Origin: Streptomyces djakartensis
Lineage (GTDB): Bacteria > Actinomycetota > Actinomycetes > Streptomycetales > Streptomycetaceae
Direction of reading: 5' to 3'
Length of the DNA: 64,000 nt
NCBI RefSeq assembly: GCF_014651075.1
Contig: NZ_BMWE01000005.1
Span: 248,001-312,000 of the forward strand
Of this stretch, positions 1 to 12,771 are shown piece after piece. A program made the translations under genes and the position numbers. A model generated the notes under the pieces. That model saw only the letters and a program-made list of their open reading frames with translations. It had not been told where the DNA came from and ran no database searches. Every line of letters begins with the position of its first letter. Within the stretch, counting starts at the first letter, position 1.

Positions 1-1045
1 CGGCCCCGTGGATGACGACCTGGGAGAGTGCGGCGAGTGCGGTCTGGACGCCGACCACGGCGGTGGCGGCGACCGGCAGGCCGACTCGGCCGGTGGCAGC
101 GAGCCAGGCGAGCGCCGTCCAGGTGAGCAGGAGGAACAGGCCACTGAAGGCGGAGGCCCACAGGGCGATGCGGAGCATGCGCGGCGCCGCGGTCAGGGTG
201 CGCTGGTCGATGCGTTCGGACAGGGCGCGGTACCAGTAGGCGAGGTAGCCGGTCATGCCGTTGGCGCGGACCTCGTCACCGTAGCGGGGGTAGGTGGCCC
301 ACCAGCGCATCATGCCGCGGACGTTGCGGTCGCCGACGTTGGCGTAATGCGTCTCGTAGTCGACGCGGGCGGACAGCACGGCCCCGGCGCCGGCCGGGAG
401 CACGGCGAGGAGCAGCAGCGGGAGCATCAGCCAGTGCAGCGCTGTGATCACGCCGGCCGCGGCGATCATGCGGATGAGCGCGGACATGAACCGCTGCGCG
501 TCCTCGACCATCATGGTGGTGCGGGTGACACCGACCTCGGCGGCTTCCTGCCGGTCGGCGAAGCCGTCCTTCCCGTAGGCGGCCGCTTCCACCCGGCAGA
601 CCGCGGAGACGAGGGCGACATCGGCCTCGGTGACCAGGCGTGGGGTGATCCTGCCGTCGGCGTACGAGGCGAGAGCGCTGCTGATCCGGCCGATCGCCGC
701 GGCGGCCGTGACGACGACGAGGGCGGGGAGGGCGGCGTGCAGGCGTTCGGTCACGGTGCCGGCGCCGAGGAGGTGGGTCATGGCCTTCGCGGTGAATCCG
801 AGGACGACGGCGGCCGCGGTTCCGGTGAGGAGCTGGCACGCGAGGAGCAGGACGACTCCGCGTCGGTCGACGGCCCACGCCATACGTGCTGTGTCGCCCA
901 GGACGGACGGCAGACGGGCGCACATGGTGCGGAAGTCGGCTTCCTCCAGCGGGTTCTTCCCGAACTTGCCCTCGTAGACGATGGTGGCCGGAGGTGGGGG
1001 AGGAGGTGTTTCGGAGCTGTCGGCAGAGGTGGCGGTCAGGGGCAC
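1..1045 (-). CDS. ABC exporter, transmembrane part (5' portion, cut by window edge)
   Basis: The reading frame starts at a GTG preceded by a strong AAGGAGGGA ribosome binding site and stays open to the left edge, so the C-terminus (including any ATPase domain) lies outside. The visible ~348 residues begin with a Pro/Ser-rich cytoplasmic tail, followed by several hydrophobic segments (for example around VVLLLACQLLTGTAAAVVLG and LHWLMLPLLLLAVLPAGAG) with long polar loops. This is the layout of the N-terminal membrane domain of exporter-type ABC half-transporters that export peptides, lipids or drugs. Family assignment rests on topology and the general look of the sequence; no nucleotide-binding motif is in view. 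Confidence 0.7.
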   Translation of the reverse strand, partial: MPLTATSADSSETPPPPPPATIVYEGKFGKNPLEEADFRTMCARLPSVLGDTARMAWAVDRRGVVLLLACQLLTGTAAAVVLGFTAKAMTHLLGAGTVTERLHAALPALVVVTAAAAIGRISSALASYADGRITPRLVTEADVALVSAVCRVEAAAYGKDGFADRQEAAEVGVTRTTMMVEDAQRFMSALIRMIAAAGVITALHWLMLPLLLLAVLPAGAGAVLSARVDYETHYANVGDRNVRGMMRWWATYPRYGDEVRANGMTGYLAYWYRALSERIDQRTLTAAPRMLRIALWASAFSGLFLLLTWTALAWLAATGRVGLPVAATAVVGVQTALAALSQVVIHGA

Positions 1046-1115
1046 CTGCGTCCCTCCTTGAGGTCGGCGCCAGGCCTGGACGGTCCGGCAGTGCCCGGCT
1101 CAACGAGAGGGGATC

Positions 1116-1135
1116 GAATCGAACACGCTCGATTC
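1116..1135. promoter_or_regulatory. Inverted repeat upstream of the ABC exporter gene
   Basis: GAATCGA and TCGATTC form a perfect 7-bp inverted repeat with a 6-bp spacer, about 70 bp upstream of the leftward exporter start and downstream of the hydroxyacid dehydrogenase stop. It could be an operator; no regulator is assigned. Confidence 0.3.
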
Positions 1136-1302
1136 CGGTCGCCGGTGGGGCCCGGAAATCGGGGCCGTCGAACGCACGGTGGCCGTGCCGCAGGGCTTCC
1201 GGCGTGGCCGAGGTTGGCCGAAACGCCGGCGCTTGGGGCGGCTGTTGCCAGTGGGTTCATCAGGGCTTGATCCCGCCTGTCGACGGCTGCCCCGCACGTC
1301 TC

Positions 1303-2310
1303 TCAGGCCGTGCGCCCCAGTACCGCCAGTTCGACCGCGTACGCCAGTTCCCCTCCGGTCAGCAGCCGTTCCGCCTCCTCGGCGACCGTCAGGCCGAGCC
1401 GGGCCAGCTCGTTGCCCTGGGAGCCGGCGAGGTGCGGGGTGACGAAGGCCCCCGGCAGGTCGTAGAGGGGCGAGTCGGCGGGGAGCGGTTCGGGGTCGGT
1501 GACGTCGAGGATGGCGGTCAGGCGCCCGGTGCGCAGTTCCGCCACGAGGGCGTCGTGGTCGACCAGGGCGCCACGGGCGGTGTTGACGAGCACCGCCCCG
1601 TCGGGCATCAGGGCCAGCTCACGGCGGCCGATCAGGTGGTGGGTCTCGGGCGTCTCGGGGGCGTGCACGGTGACGATGTCGCTGGTGCGCAGCAGGTCGT
1701 CCAGCGGCAGCAGGGGGACGCCGAGCGCGGCGGCCTCCTCCGCGCCGACGTACGGGTCGGTGAGGGCGGGGCGCAGATCGAAGGGGCGCAGCAGTTCCAG
1801 GACGCGGCGGCCGATGCGGGAGGCGCCGACGACCCCGACGCGGCGGCCGTAGTTGCCGATGCCGGGGACGACGCCCCAGCCGGAGGAGGTGCGGGTGGCG
1901 CGCAACCGGTCGCGGGCGGCGAGGACGTCCTTCCCGGCGAGCAGGATCATGGCCAGGGTGTACTCGGCGACCGGCAGCGCGTTGGCCGCGGCGGCCGTGG
2001 AGACGGCGATGCCGCGCTGCCAGATCGCGTGGGTGGCGAAGGACTTCACCGACCCGGCCGAGTGCAGGACGGCGCGCAGCCGGGGGGCCGCGTCGAGGAC
2101 CGCCTCGTCGATCCGGGGGCAGCCCCACCCGGTGATCAGGAACTCGGCCCGGGCCAGGGCGTCGCGCACGCCCGGGTCGGTGAAGTCCCATGCGACGAGG
2201 GCCGGATCGATGTCCACGGACCCGCGCAGTCGTGCCAGCACCTCGGGCGGGAAGACCTGCGGCACGTTCTCGGGGGCCATGGCGAACAGTGCCTGGGGGC
2301 GCTGGCTCAA
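1303..2310 (-). CDS. D-2-hydroxyacid dehydrogenase family protein
   Basis: About 335 residues with the two-domain layout of NAD-dependent D-isomer-specific 2-hydroxyacid dehydrogenases. The Rossmann segment begins at NYGRRVGVVGASRIGRRVLE, followed by the conserved block MPDGAVLVNTARGALVDHDALV and a catalytic-region His in FVTPHLAGSQGNELARLG. It should interconvert a 2-oxo acid or sugar acid and its D-hydroxy form in the cytoplasm. The TTG at 2310 (MSQRPQALF) is preferred because GGAAGG lies about 9 nt upstream; an ATG at 2280 is the alternative. It is divergent from aldO, and a LacI-type operator lies between the two, which suggests joint carbon-source control. Confidence 0.88.
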   Translation of the reverse strand: MSQRPQALFAMAPENVPQVFPPEVLARLRGSVDIDPALVAWDFTDPGVRDALARAEFLITGWGCPRIDEAVLDAAPRLRAVLHSAGSVKSFATHAIWQRGIAVSTAAAANALPVAEYTLAMILLAGKDVLAARDRLRATRTSSGWGVVPGIGNYGRRVGVVGASRIGRRVLELLRPFDLRPALTDPYVGAEEAAALGVPLLPLDDLLRTSDIVTVHAPETPETHHLIGRRELALMPDGAVLVNTARGALVDHDALVAELRTGRLTAILDVTDPEPLPADSPLYDLPGAFVTPHLAGSQGNELARLGLTVAEEAERLLTGGELAYAVELAVLGRTA

Positions 2311-2402
2311 GGGGAGTGACCTTCCGGCTCGACGGCGGACGGGAGAACAGAGGGGCGGGCAGACGGGCAAGCAGACGGACGAAAGACTGGCGACAGACGG
2401 GA

Positions 2403-2418
2403 TAGAAAACGCTCTCTA
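2403..2418. promoter_or_regulatory. LacI-type operator candidate between hydroxyacid dehydrogenase and aldO
   Basis: TAGAAAACGCTCTCTA is an imperfect palindrome in the divergent promoter region. Its core matches AGAAAGCGCTTTCT at 12 of 14 positions, a pattern that recurs at 29628, 48353 and 56451 in this window. Confidence 0.45.
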
Positions 2419-2507
2419 CGGTGCCCCAACGGTAGGCCGAGGCGGGCGGTGTGAGCAACGGACGCCGGGTAGGTTCGCGGCGGGGGTCCGCCGGCCCCGC
2501 TGCCTAG

Positions 2508-3773
<1,266 letters not shown>

Positions 3774-3810
3774 GAGCGGCGGAGGCCGTCCTGTGCGGAG
3801 CGCGGCACGG

Positions 3811-4152
3811 TCAGGCCGTGGCGTGCGGCCGGCCGGGGGTGGTCGCGCGGCCGGCCTCGTCCTCGACGAGGAGGGAGAGCAGCGACGCGACGGTCAGACC
3901 GGCCTCGGCCGGATGACGCAGCACCTTGCCGGGGTCGATCTCGTATGTGTTGCCGCGACCCTCCCTGGTGTGGGAGAGGTAACCGTCCTGCTCCAGGTCG
4001 GCGATGATCTTCTGGACCGCGCGTTCGGTGAGCCGGCAGTGGGCCGCTATGTCCCGGATACGGGCAGTGTGGTTGTCGGCGATGGCTGCCAGCACCCGGG
4101 CGTGGTTGGTGAGGAACGTCCATCCGGTGTGTGGCTCAGGCACTCCATCCAT
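3811..4152 (-). CDS. Small winged-helix (MarR-like) transcriptional regulator
   Basis: A 113-residue protein consisting almost entirely of a winged helix-turn-helix: HARVLAAIADNHTARIRDIAAHCRLTERAVQKIIADLEQDGYL, followed by the wing REGRGNTYEIDPGKVLRH. Small proteins of this type are common next to STAS or anti-sigma genes in Streptomyces. It is divergent from the STAS-ANTAR gene and shares its promoter region, so it may regulate that gene or itself. No ligand-binding region is visible. Confidence 0.82.
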   Translation of the reverse strand: MDGVPEPHTGWTFLTNHARVLAAIADNHTARIRDIAAHCRLTERAVQKIIADLEQDGYLSHTREGRGNTYEIDPGKVLRHPAEAGLTVASLLSLLVEDEAGRATTPGRPHATA

Positions 4153-4208
4153 GCTCCAACAATAGCGACCTGGCGTTCACGCACCCAAAAACACGTACTG
4201 CATTTCAT

Positions 4209-4233
4209 GTATCGGTTGACGTATATGGGGTAC
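4209..4233 (+). promoter_or_regulatory. Possible SigB-like stress promoter
   Basis: GTATCG and GGGTAC are separated by 13 bp, resembling the GTTT/GGGTA pattern of Streptomyces SigB-type promoters. The pair ends about 53 bp upstream of the STAS-ANTAR start. The -35 half is imperfect. Confidence 0.3.
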
Positions 4234-4286
4234 AGAGGCAACGCTGGAAAGCGGTGGCAGGGCGACAGACAAGGGAGAACAGGGCC

Positions 4287-4997
4287 ATGCCGGAGCCTGC
4301 GTACACCGCGCGGTCTCATACCCGGGAGAGCGCCGCACCCGCGGTGAGCGCCAATGCGCCGGCGGCGATCCCGCCCTGCACGGCGACCATGGACGTCACC
4401 CCGGACCAGGACCGGATGACCGTGACCCTGTGGGGTGAACTCGACCTGGGGAGCCGCAGGCTCCTGCCGGACCTGCACGACATCCTCACGCTGTCGGACA
4501 GCGGCATCGACCTGCGTCTCGACACGGTCGGGTTCTGCGACTGCTCGGGCGTCAACGTGCTGCTCGACCTGCGCTCGCACGCCCTCGGCCAGGGCAAGAC
4601 GGTCACCGTCCGCTCCAGCGGCCGCGCGGTCGGCCGGCTCCTCGACCTGACCGGCACGCGCGAGCTGTTCACGGAGGGCGTCGCCCCGGAGAGCGTACGC
4701 ACGGAGGGCCGGGACACGGAGGGCGCAGGCGACGGCCTCCACGCCGAGGTCGGCCGGCTGCGCCGGACCCTGCAGACCCGGCCGACCATCGATCTGGCCC
4801 GCGGCATCCTGATGGCCTCCTTCGGGCTGACCCCCGAGGCGGCCTGGAGCGTCCTGGTCAGGACCTCCCAGAACACCGACACCAAGCTGCACGACCTGGC
4901 CGGCGACCTGGTGGGCACCGCGCAGGGCGGCACGCTGCCCGAACAGGTGCGGCGGCAACTGACGGCGGCGGCCGCGAGCCTGGACTGCCCACCCTGA
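4287..4997 (+). CDS. STAS-ANTAR two-domain regulatory protein
   Basis: 236 residues. Residues ~35-130 form a STAS (anti-sigma antagonist) domain with MTVTLWGELDLGSRR and the phospho-acceptor-type motif VGFCDCSGVNVLLDLRSHA. Residues ~155-215 form an ANTAR RNA-binding domain (PTIDLARGILMASFGLTPEAAWSVLVR). ANTAR domains act as antiterminators, and STAS domains bind anti-sigma kinases, so the protein probably links a phosphorylation switch to RNA-level control. The ATG at 4287 with AGGGAG upstream is chosen; the open frame extends further up without a ribosome binding site. Confidence 0.9.
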   Translation: MPEPAYTARSHTRESAAPAVSANAPAAIPPCTATMDVTPDQDRMTVTLWGELDLGSRRLLPDLHDILTLSDSGIDLRLDTVGFCDCSGVNVLLDLRSHALGQGKTVTVRSSGRAVGRLLDLTGTRELFTEGVAPESVRTEGRDTEGAGDGLHAEVGRLRRTLQTRPTIDLARGILMASFGLTPEAAWSVLVRTSQNTDTKLHDLAGDLVGTAQGGTLPEQVRRQLTAAAASLDCPP

Positions 4998-5068
4998 GGC
5001 ATCATGGTCAGGCCACGGCGGGCCGCACCCGGCCGTGGCTGCGGCACACTTTATAAAGCCCCTTTCCG

Positions 5069-5082
5069 AACCCCTTGTCGAA
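5069..5082. promoter_or_regulatory. Candidate ROK operator, copy 1
   Basis: AACCCCTTGTCGAA lies about 85 bp upstream of the ROK regulator start, next to an AT-rich TTATAAAG stretch (5051-5058). The same sequence with one change (AACCCCTTGCCGAA) lies upstream of the sugar-binding protein gene, as expected for autoregulation plus control of the transporter. Confidence 0.5.
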
Positions 5083-5167
5083 AGTCCCGGCAGCCCATAG
5101 CCTTGCGCCGCGCCGGTGCCGACGTCGACCCGGCCAGGGCCGGTCTGGGAAGGAATGGGGCACCCCG

Positions 5168-6415
5168 GTGAAGCGCACATCACGTGACATCCGCACCGCC
5201 AACCGCTACGAGGTGCTGCGCCAGATCATCGCCGAGTCGCCCACCTCCCGGCAGGAACTGGCGGCCGCCACCGGGCTCAGCCTCGCCACGGTGGCCACGC
5301 TCGTCGGTGAGCTGCTCGAACTCCGCATGATCACGGAGGTCGGCTTCGAGGACTCGGCCGGCGGCCGCCCCCGGGGCCTGGTCGCGGTCAACAGCTCGGG
5401 GGGCGCGCTCATCGGCGTCGACATCGCCGAGACGTACGTCCATGTCGAGCTGTTCGACCTGGGGCTGAACGTCCTGGCCCGGGCCGAGGAGGACGTCCGC
5501 GCGAGCGAGAGCCTGCCCGAGCAGGTCGTCGGCCACGTGGCCACCGCCGTCGGGTCGGTGGTCACCCAGGCGGGCATCGAGGGCGCCCGGGTGCTCGGCG
5601 TCGGCGTGAGCGTGCCGGGGCAGGTCGACCGCGCCACCGGCACCTCGGAGTACGCGCCCAACTGGGACTGGCACGACGTCCCCCTGCTCGACCTGCTCAC
5701 CGAGCACATCGCCTACCCGCTGCACCTGGACAACCCGCTGCGCGCCAGCGCGGTCGCCGAGCTGTGGTTCGGGGCGGCGCGGGGGCGGGGGAACGCCGTG
5801 GTCGTCAACCTCGGGACCGGCGTGGGCGCCGGACTCGTGCTGGGCGGCGCGCTGCACCGCGGCGTGAGCAACAGCGCCGGCGAGTGGGGCCACACCACGA
5901 TGGTGCTGGACGGGCGGCTGTGCCGCTGCGGCAACCACGGCTGCGTGGAGACGTACGTCGGAGCGCGCGGCATCATGCTGAACCTGCGCGAGGTCGGACC
6001 CGACAGCCCCCTGCTGCACCCCGACGACCAGACGGCGACCATCGACGCGCTGGCCCGCGGGCTCGCCACGGGTGACCCGGTGGCACGCCGGGCCGTGCAT
6101 GAGACCGCCCGCTATCTGGGCGCGGGCGTCGCGGACCTGGTGAACCTGTTCAACCCCGAGATCGTCGTGCTGAGCAGCTGGGTCGCCCGCACCCTGGGCG
6201 AACCGCTGCTGCACGAGGTGCGCGAGGCCGTGAACCGGCACGCGCTGCCACGGCCGCTGGCCGCGACGGAGATCGTCCTCTCCCCGATCCCCACCGACCC
6301 CGTGTGCCTGGGCGCGGCGACGTTCGCCCTCGAAGGCGCACTCCAGGTCGTCGGGCAGAAGAACGGCAAACGCACCGCGCCACCGAGGAGCCGCGCCGCC
6401 GCGCCACCCTCGTAG
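5168..6415 (+). CDS. ROK-family transcriptional repressor
   Basis: 415 residues: an N-terminal winged helix (ANRYEVLRQIIAESPTSRQELAAATGLSLATVATLVGEL), then an ASKHA/ROK sugar-kinase-like domain. The ROK zinc motif is intact in GEWGHTTMVLDGRLCRCGNHGCVETY, and the phosphate-loop-like stretch VVNLGTGVGAGLVLGGALHRG is present. Proteins of this family repress sugar-uptake genes and are released by the sugar or its phosphate. The GTG at 5168 fits the start of homologous proteins; AAGGA is rather far upstream. The gene immediately precedes a sugar ABC transporter and beta-galactosidase, and repeated motifs mark both promoters. Confidence 0.94.
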   Translation: MKRTSRDIRTANRYEVLRQIIAESPTSRQELAAATGLSLATVATLVGELLELRMITEVGFEDSAGGRPRGLVAVNSSGGALIGVDIAETYVHVELFDLGLNVLARAEEDVRASESLPEQVVGHVATAVGSVVTQAGIEGARVLGVGVSVPGQVDRATGTSEYAPNWDWHDVPLLDLLTEHIAYPLHLDNPLRASAVAELWFGAARGRGNAVVVNLGTGVGAGLVLGGALHRGVSNSAGEWGHTTMVLDGRLCRCGNHGCVETYVGARGIMLNLREVGPDSPLLHPDDQTATIDALARGLATGDPVARRAVHETARYLGAGVADLVNLFNPEIVVLSSWVARTLGEPLLHEVREAVNRHALPRPLAATEIVLSPIPTDPVCLGAATFALEGALQVVGQKNGKRTAPPRSRAAAPPS

Positions 6416-6493
6416 GAGCGGAACCAACTCCTCCTCCACGCCCCCGCGTTCGAAATCGCGAACCGAACGCAACGCTTCGAACAGACTTCGTCC

Positions 6494-6520
6494 AACCCCT
6501 TGCCGAAGCCTTAGTCGAAG
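6494..6520. promoter_or_regulatory. Candidate ROK operator, copy 2 with extra half-repeat
   Basis: AACCCCTTGCCGAA (6494-6507) is followed directly by a related direct repeat CCTTAGTCGAAG (6509-6520), about 120-140 bp upstream of the binding-protein gene. It mirrors the site ahead of the ROK gene. Confidence 0.5.
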
Positions 6521-6636
6521 CTCTAGCGTCCCGCACCGCACCTCTTCTTTGAGCCATCCGGCGCAAGCCACCGGGCCGAGCGCCATCCGGCAGTGAGCCG
6601 AAGAGCCGCAGCCGCACTCGAGACAAGGACGTCAGC

Positions 6637-7902
6637 ATGTCGGCATCGAGCAACATGAACTGGGACCGCCGTAACGTACTGCGGGCCGCGATGGGCCTGG
6701 CCGCCGCCGGCGGACTGGCAGCGTGCGGCAGCAACACCGGCCGGGGCGGCGGGGCCGGGTCGGGCGAGGGCCTGGTTCAGTACTTCCACGCGTACGGCGA
6801 ACCCGGCGTGGAGCAGGCCGTGAAGCGCTACGCGAAGGCCTACAAGGGCGCCAACGTGACCACGCAGTGGATCACCGGCAACAACTTCGAGCAGAAGCTG
6901 TTCGCCGCGCTGCTCACCAAGAACGCGCCGGACGTCTTCGAGTTCCACCCGCAGATCCAGATGGTCAAGAGCGGTCAGGTGGCGGATCTGACCGACATCA
7001 TCGAGCCGGTCAAGGACGACTTCAACCCGGCCGACATCAAGTCGCACACGGTCGACGGCAAGATATACGGCGTCCGGATGATCGACGACCCGCAGTTCCT
7101 CTTCTACCGGCCCTCGCTGTTCGAGAAGGCGAAGATCGAGGTTCCGACCACGCTGGAGGAGCTGATCGAGGCCGCCGACAAGCTGACCACCAGCAAGGTC
7201 AAGGGCATCTTCCTCGGCAACGACCTGACCTCGATCGACCGCCCGCTGATCTGGTCGGCCGGCGCCGACACGCTCACCGCGGACAACAAGCCCGCCTTCA
7301 ACACCGACGCCGTCGCCGACGGCCTCAAGCAGCTGCGCGGCCTCTTCACCAGCGGCAATCTGCTCCTCGACGCCCCCGCCGACTCCTGGGACCCGTCGGC
7401 CTTCATCCAGGGCCTCACCGCGATCCAGTGGTGCGGCATGTGGGCCATGCCGGCCATGCAGAAGGCGCTCGGCGACGACATCGGCATCTTCCCGTTCCCG
7501 AAGGTCGGCTCGGCCGGCAAGCAGTCGGTCTACAACGGCGGTTGGTCGATGTTCGTCAACGCCAAGGGCAAGAACGTCGACGCGGCCAAGGAATACGTCA
7601 AGTGGCTGTGGATCGACCAGAAGCAGTACCAGGAGGACTTCGCCACCTCCTACGGCTTCCACATCCCGCCGCGCACCTCGCTCGCCCAGTCCGCGGACAA
7701 GCTGAAGTCCGGTCTGCCGGCCGAGGGAGTCAAGCTCTTCAACGAGTTCGGCCACTTCGACAACATCGGCTGGACGCAGTCCATGATCGCCGCGTTCTGG
7801 GACGTGATCGCCAACACCATCCGCAAGAACGGCGACCCCAAGGCCCAGCTGGCCGCCGCCGAGAAGAAGGTCGACGCCGAGCTCAAGAAGCTCTTCGGAT
7901 AG
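6637..7902 (+). CDS. Sugar ABC transporter substrate-binding lipoprotein
   Basis: 421 residues with an N-terminal signal RRNVLRAAMGLAAAGGLAACG; the lipobox LAAC predicts lipid anchoring at Cys, and the twin arginine suggests Tat export. The remainder is a cluster-B-type extracellular solute-binding protein (VQYFHAYGEPGVEQAVKRYAKAY, DVFEFHPQIQMVKSGQVADL). It would capture a sugar, plausibly a beta-galactoside because the operon ends with a GH2 beta-galactosidase. It is first in an operon of binding protein, two permeases and hydrolase. No ATPase gene is present, as usual for Streptomyces transporters that share an MsiK-type ATPase. Confidence 0.95.
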   Translation: MSASSNMNWDRRNVLRAAMGLAAAGGLAACGSNTGRGGGAGSGEGLVQYFHAYGEPGVEQAVKRYAKAYKGANVTTQWITGNNFEQKLFAALLTKNAPDVFEFHPQIQMVKSGQVADLTDIIEPVKDDFNPADIKSHTVDGKIYGVRMIDDPQFLFYRPSLFEKAKIEVPTTLEELIEAADKLTTSKVKGIFLGNDLTSIDRPLIWSAGADTLTADNKPAFNTDAVADGLKQLRGLFTSGNLLLDAPADSWDPSAFIQGLTAIQWCGMWAMPAMQKALGDDIGIFPFPKVGSAGKQSVYNGGWSMFVNAKGKNVDAAKEYVKWLWIDQKQYQEDFATSYGFHIPPRTSLAQSADKLKSGLPAEGVKLFNEFGHFDNIGWTQSMIAAFWDVIANTIRKNGDPKAQLAAAEKKVDAELKKLFG

Positions 7903-7922
7903 GCCACCGGACGGATCTCGAC

Positions 7923-8888
7923 ATGTCGACCACCACCACACGCCAGGTCGCCTCCCCCGCCCCGGCCGAGGTCTCCGGGGACCGGCCGCGGCGGGGCCTC
8001 AGGGCGAGCAGCACCTTCAACTTCTGGCTCTTCACCGGGCCCTTCCTCATCGGCCTGGTGATCTTCGTCTTCGTACCCATCGGCTGGAGCGTCTGGCTCA
8101 GCTTCTTCGAGGCCCGCTTCACGGTCACGCCGAGCGAGTTCGTGGGCTTCGAGAACTACGTGTCGATCCTGACGAACGACGACTTCCTGAGCTCGCTCGT
8201 CACGTTCACCGTGTTCGCCGCGTTCATCGTGCCCGCCACCTGGGCGATGTCGCTGGGGCTCGCCCTGCTGGTGAACCGGCTGACCTTCATGCGGGCGTTC
8301 TTCCGGTCGGTGTTCTTCCTGCCCACCGCGGTCAGCTATGTCGCCGCCGCGCTGATCTGGAAGATGTCCATCTTCAACGGCGTCCGCTTCGGCCTGGCCA
8401 ACACCGTGCTCGGCTGGGTCGGCATCGACAACGTGGCCTGGCTGGCCAATCCCGATCCGCCCTGGTACTGGCTGGTCATCGTGACCGTCCGCCTCTGGCT
8501 CCAGTCGGGCTTCTACATGATCCTCTTCATCGCGGCGCTGCAGAACATCCCGCGGGAGCTGTACGAGGCCGCGGCGATCGACGGCGCCAAGCCGGGCTGG
8601 CAGACCTTCCGGTACATCACGCTGCCCCAGCTGCGGGCGACCTCGACCGCGGTGATCCTGCTCCTGCTCGTCGCCGCCTACCAGGCGTTCGACGAGTTCT
8701 GGAACCTGCTGCCCAAGGCCACCTGGGGCCAGCCGCCGCTGGTCGAGCTGTACAAGATGGCGCTGGGCGAGAACCAGAACTACGGCGTGGGCAGCGCGGG
8801 CGCGGTCGTCCTCACCCTGCTCATCTGTGTCGTCACGTTGTTCCAGGGCAAGCTCATGGGCTTCGGAAGGGGTGAGGAGTCCAAGTGA
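7923..8888 (+). CDS. Sugar ABC transporter permease 1 (MalF-like)
   Basis: 321 residues with about six membrane spans, starting with FWLFTGPFLIGLVIFVFVPI. The EAA loop that contacts the ATPase is visible as ELYEAAAIDGAKPGWQTFRY. The ATG at 7923 follows the binding-protein stop by about 20 bp, and the stop overlaps the next permease by 4 bp, which implies translational coupling. Confidence 0.95.
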   Translation: MSTTTTRQVASPAPAEVSGDRPRRGLRASSTFNFWLFTGPFLIGLVIFVFVPIGWSVWLSFFEARFTVTPSEFVGFENYVSILTNDDFLSSLVTFTVFAAFIVPATWAMSLGLALLVNRLTFMRAFFRSVFFLPTAVSYVAAALIWKMSIFNGVRFGLANTVLGWVGIDNVAWLANPDPPWYWLVIVTVRLWLQSGFYMILFIAALQNIPRELYEAAAIDGAKPGWQTFRYITLPQLRATSTAVILLLLVAAYQAFDEFWNLLPKATWGQPPLVELYKMALGENQNYGVGSAGAVVLTLLICVVTLFQGKLMGFGRGEESK

Positions 8889-9766
8889 CCATCACAGCAC
8901 CCGACCTCGACAAGGTCACGGAGCCGGTCACGGGCAAGCGGGGCGGCGTCATCGGCAACACCGGCCTCTACCTCGCGACCGGTATCGCCGCAGTCCTCTT
9001 CCTGGTGCCCTTCTACCTGATCGTCCGCAACGCGCTGATGACGGACCCGGAGATCACGGGCGAGGAATGGAAGTGGTTCCCCACCTCCATCCAGTGGAGC
9101 AACTTCACCGAGCCCTTCGACGACGTCACCGTCGACTTCGCCCGGTCCCTGTGGAACTCCGTCGTCGTCGCCGTCCTGCACACCGCGGGCATCCTGCTGA
9201 TCTGCTCGCTCGCCGGATACGGCCTCGCCCGCATCCCGTACAAGCACGCCAACAAGGTCTTCTACGCCGTCCTGGCGACCCTGATGGTCCCGACCGCCGT
9301 CACCTTCGTGCCGAGCTTCGTGCTCGTGTCGTCCCTCGGCTGGGTGGACAGCTACCGGGGTCTCATCATCCCGGGCCTGTTCAGTGGTTTCACCTGCTTC
9401 CTCTTCCGGCAGTACTTCCTGGGCTTCCCCAAGGAGCTGGAGGAGGCGGCGCGCGTGGACGGGCTCGGCTACTGGGGCGCGTACTGGCGCATCGTCGTAC
9501 CCAACTCGCTGAACTTCTTCGCCGCGATGGCCACCATCACGTTCATCGCCGGCTGGAACTCCTTCCTGTGGCCCCTGGTCATCGGGCAGGATCCGAGTGC
9601 CTGGACCGTCCAGGTGGCGCTGTCGTCGTACATGACGAACCAGACCGTCAACTACCACCTGATCTTCATGGCCACGGCCATTTCCATCCTCCCCCTGGTG
9701 TTCGTCTTCCTCTTCCTCCAGCGCTGGCTGGTGCAGGGGATCGCCCAGACCGGTATCAAGGGCTGA
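8885..9766 (+). CDS. Sugar ABC transporter permease 2 (MalG-like)
   Basis: 293 residues, GTG start in a 4-bp overlap (GTGA) with permease 1. Six hydrophobic segments, including GLYLATGIAAVLFLVPFYLI and a C-terminal ISILPLVFVFLFLQRWLVQG. The EAA loop is ELEEAARVDGLGYWGAYWRI. It pairs with the upstream permease to form the membrane channel of the importer. Confidence 0.95.
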   Translation: MTITAPDLDKVTEPVTGKRGGVIGNTGLYLATGIAAVLFLVPFYLIVRNALMTDPEITGEEWKWFPTSIQWSNFTEPFDDVTVDFARSLWNSVVVAVLHTAGILLICSLAGYGLARIPYKHANKVFYAVLATLMVPTAVTFVPSFVLVSSLGWVDSYRGLIIPGLFSGFTCFLFRQYFLGFPKELEEAARVDGLGYWGAYWRIVVPNSLNFFAAMATITFIAGWNSFLWPLVIGQDPSAWTVQVALSSYMTNQTVNYHLIFMATAISILPLVFVFLFLQRWLVQGIAQTGIKG

Positions 9767-12643
<2,877 letters not shown>

Positions 12644-12659
12644 TCCGCACAGTAAAAGC

Positions 12660-12671
12660 TCGATTAATCGA
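12660..12671. promoter_or_regulatory. AT-rich palindrome ahead of the ABC-2 exporter
   Basis: TCGATTAATCGA is a perfect 12-bp palindrome in an unusually AT-rich 50-bp stretch (12650-12698) that also contains TTGATCGA and TTGACA. It lies between the beta-galactosidase stop and the exporter operon and is a likely promoter/operator for the latter. I could not assign a convincing -10. Confidence 0.35.
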
Positions 12672-12771
12672 TTGACCTATTGATCGACATTTTGACAGTG
12701 TCGGGACACCGTCCGCGGCCGGTCGGCCCTCCAGCCGACCGGCCGCGTCCGCGTTCACCGCAAGGGAGTTG

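Noticed and set aside
8..1270. 420-residue open frame on the plus strand
   Set aside because: Antisense to the ABC exporter gene; Gly/Asp-rich shadow composition and no family resemblance.
6523..7941. 472-residue minus-strand frame
   Set aside because: Shadow of the sugar-binding lipoprotein gene.
12692..12697. TTGACA as a -35 element for the ABC-2 exporter
   Set aside because: No acceptable -10 16-19 bp downstream.
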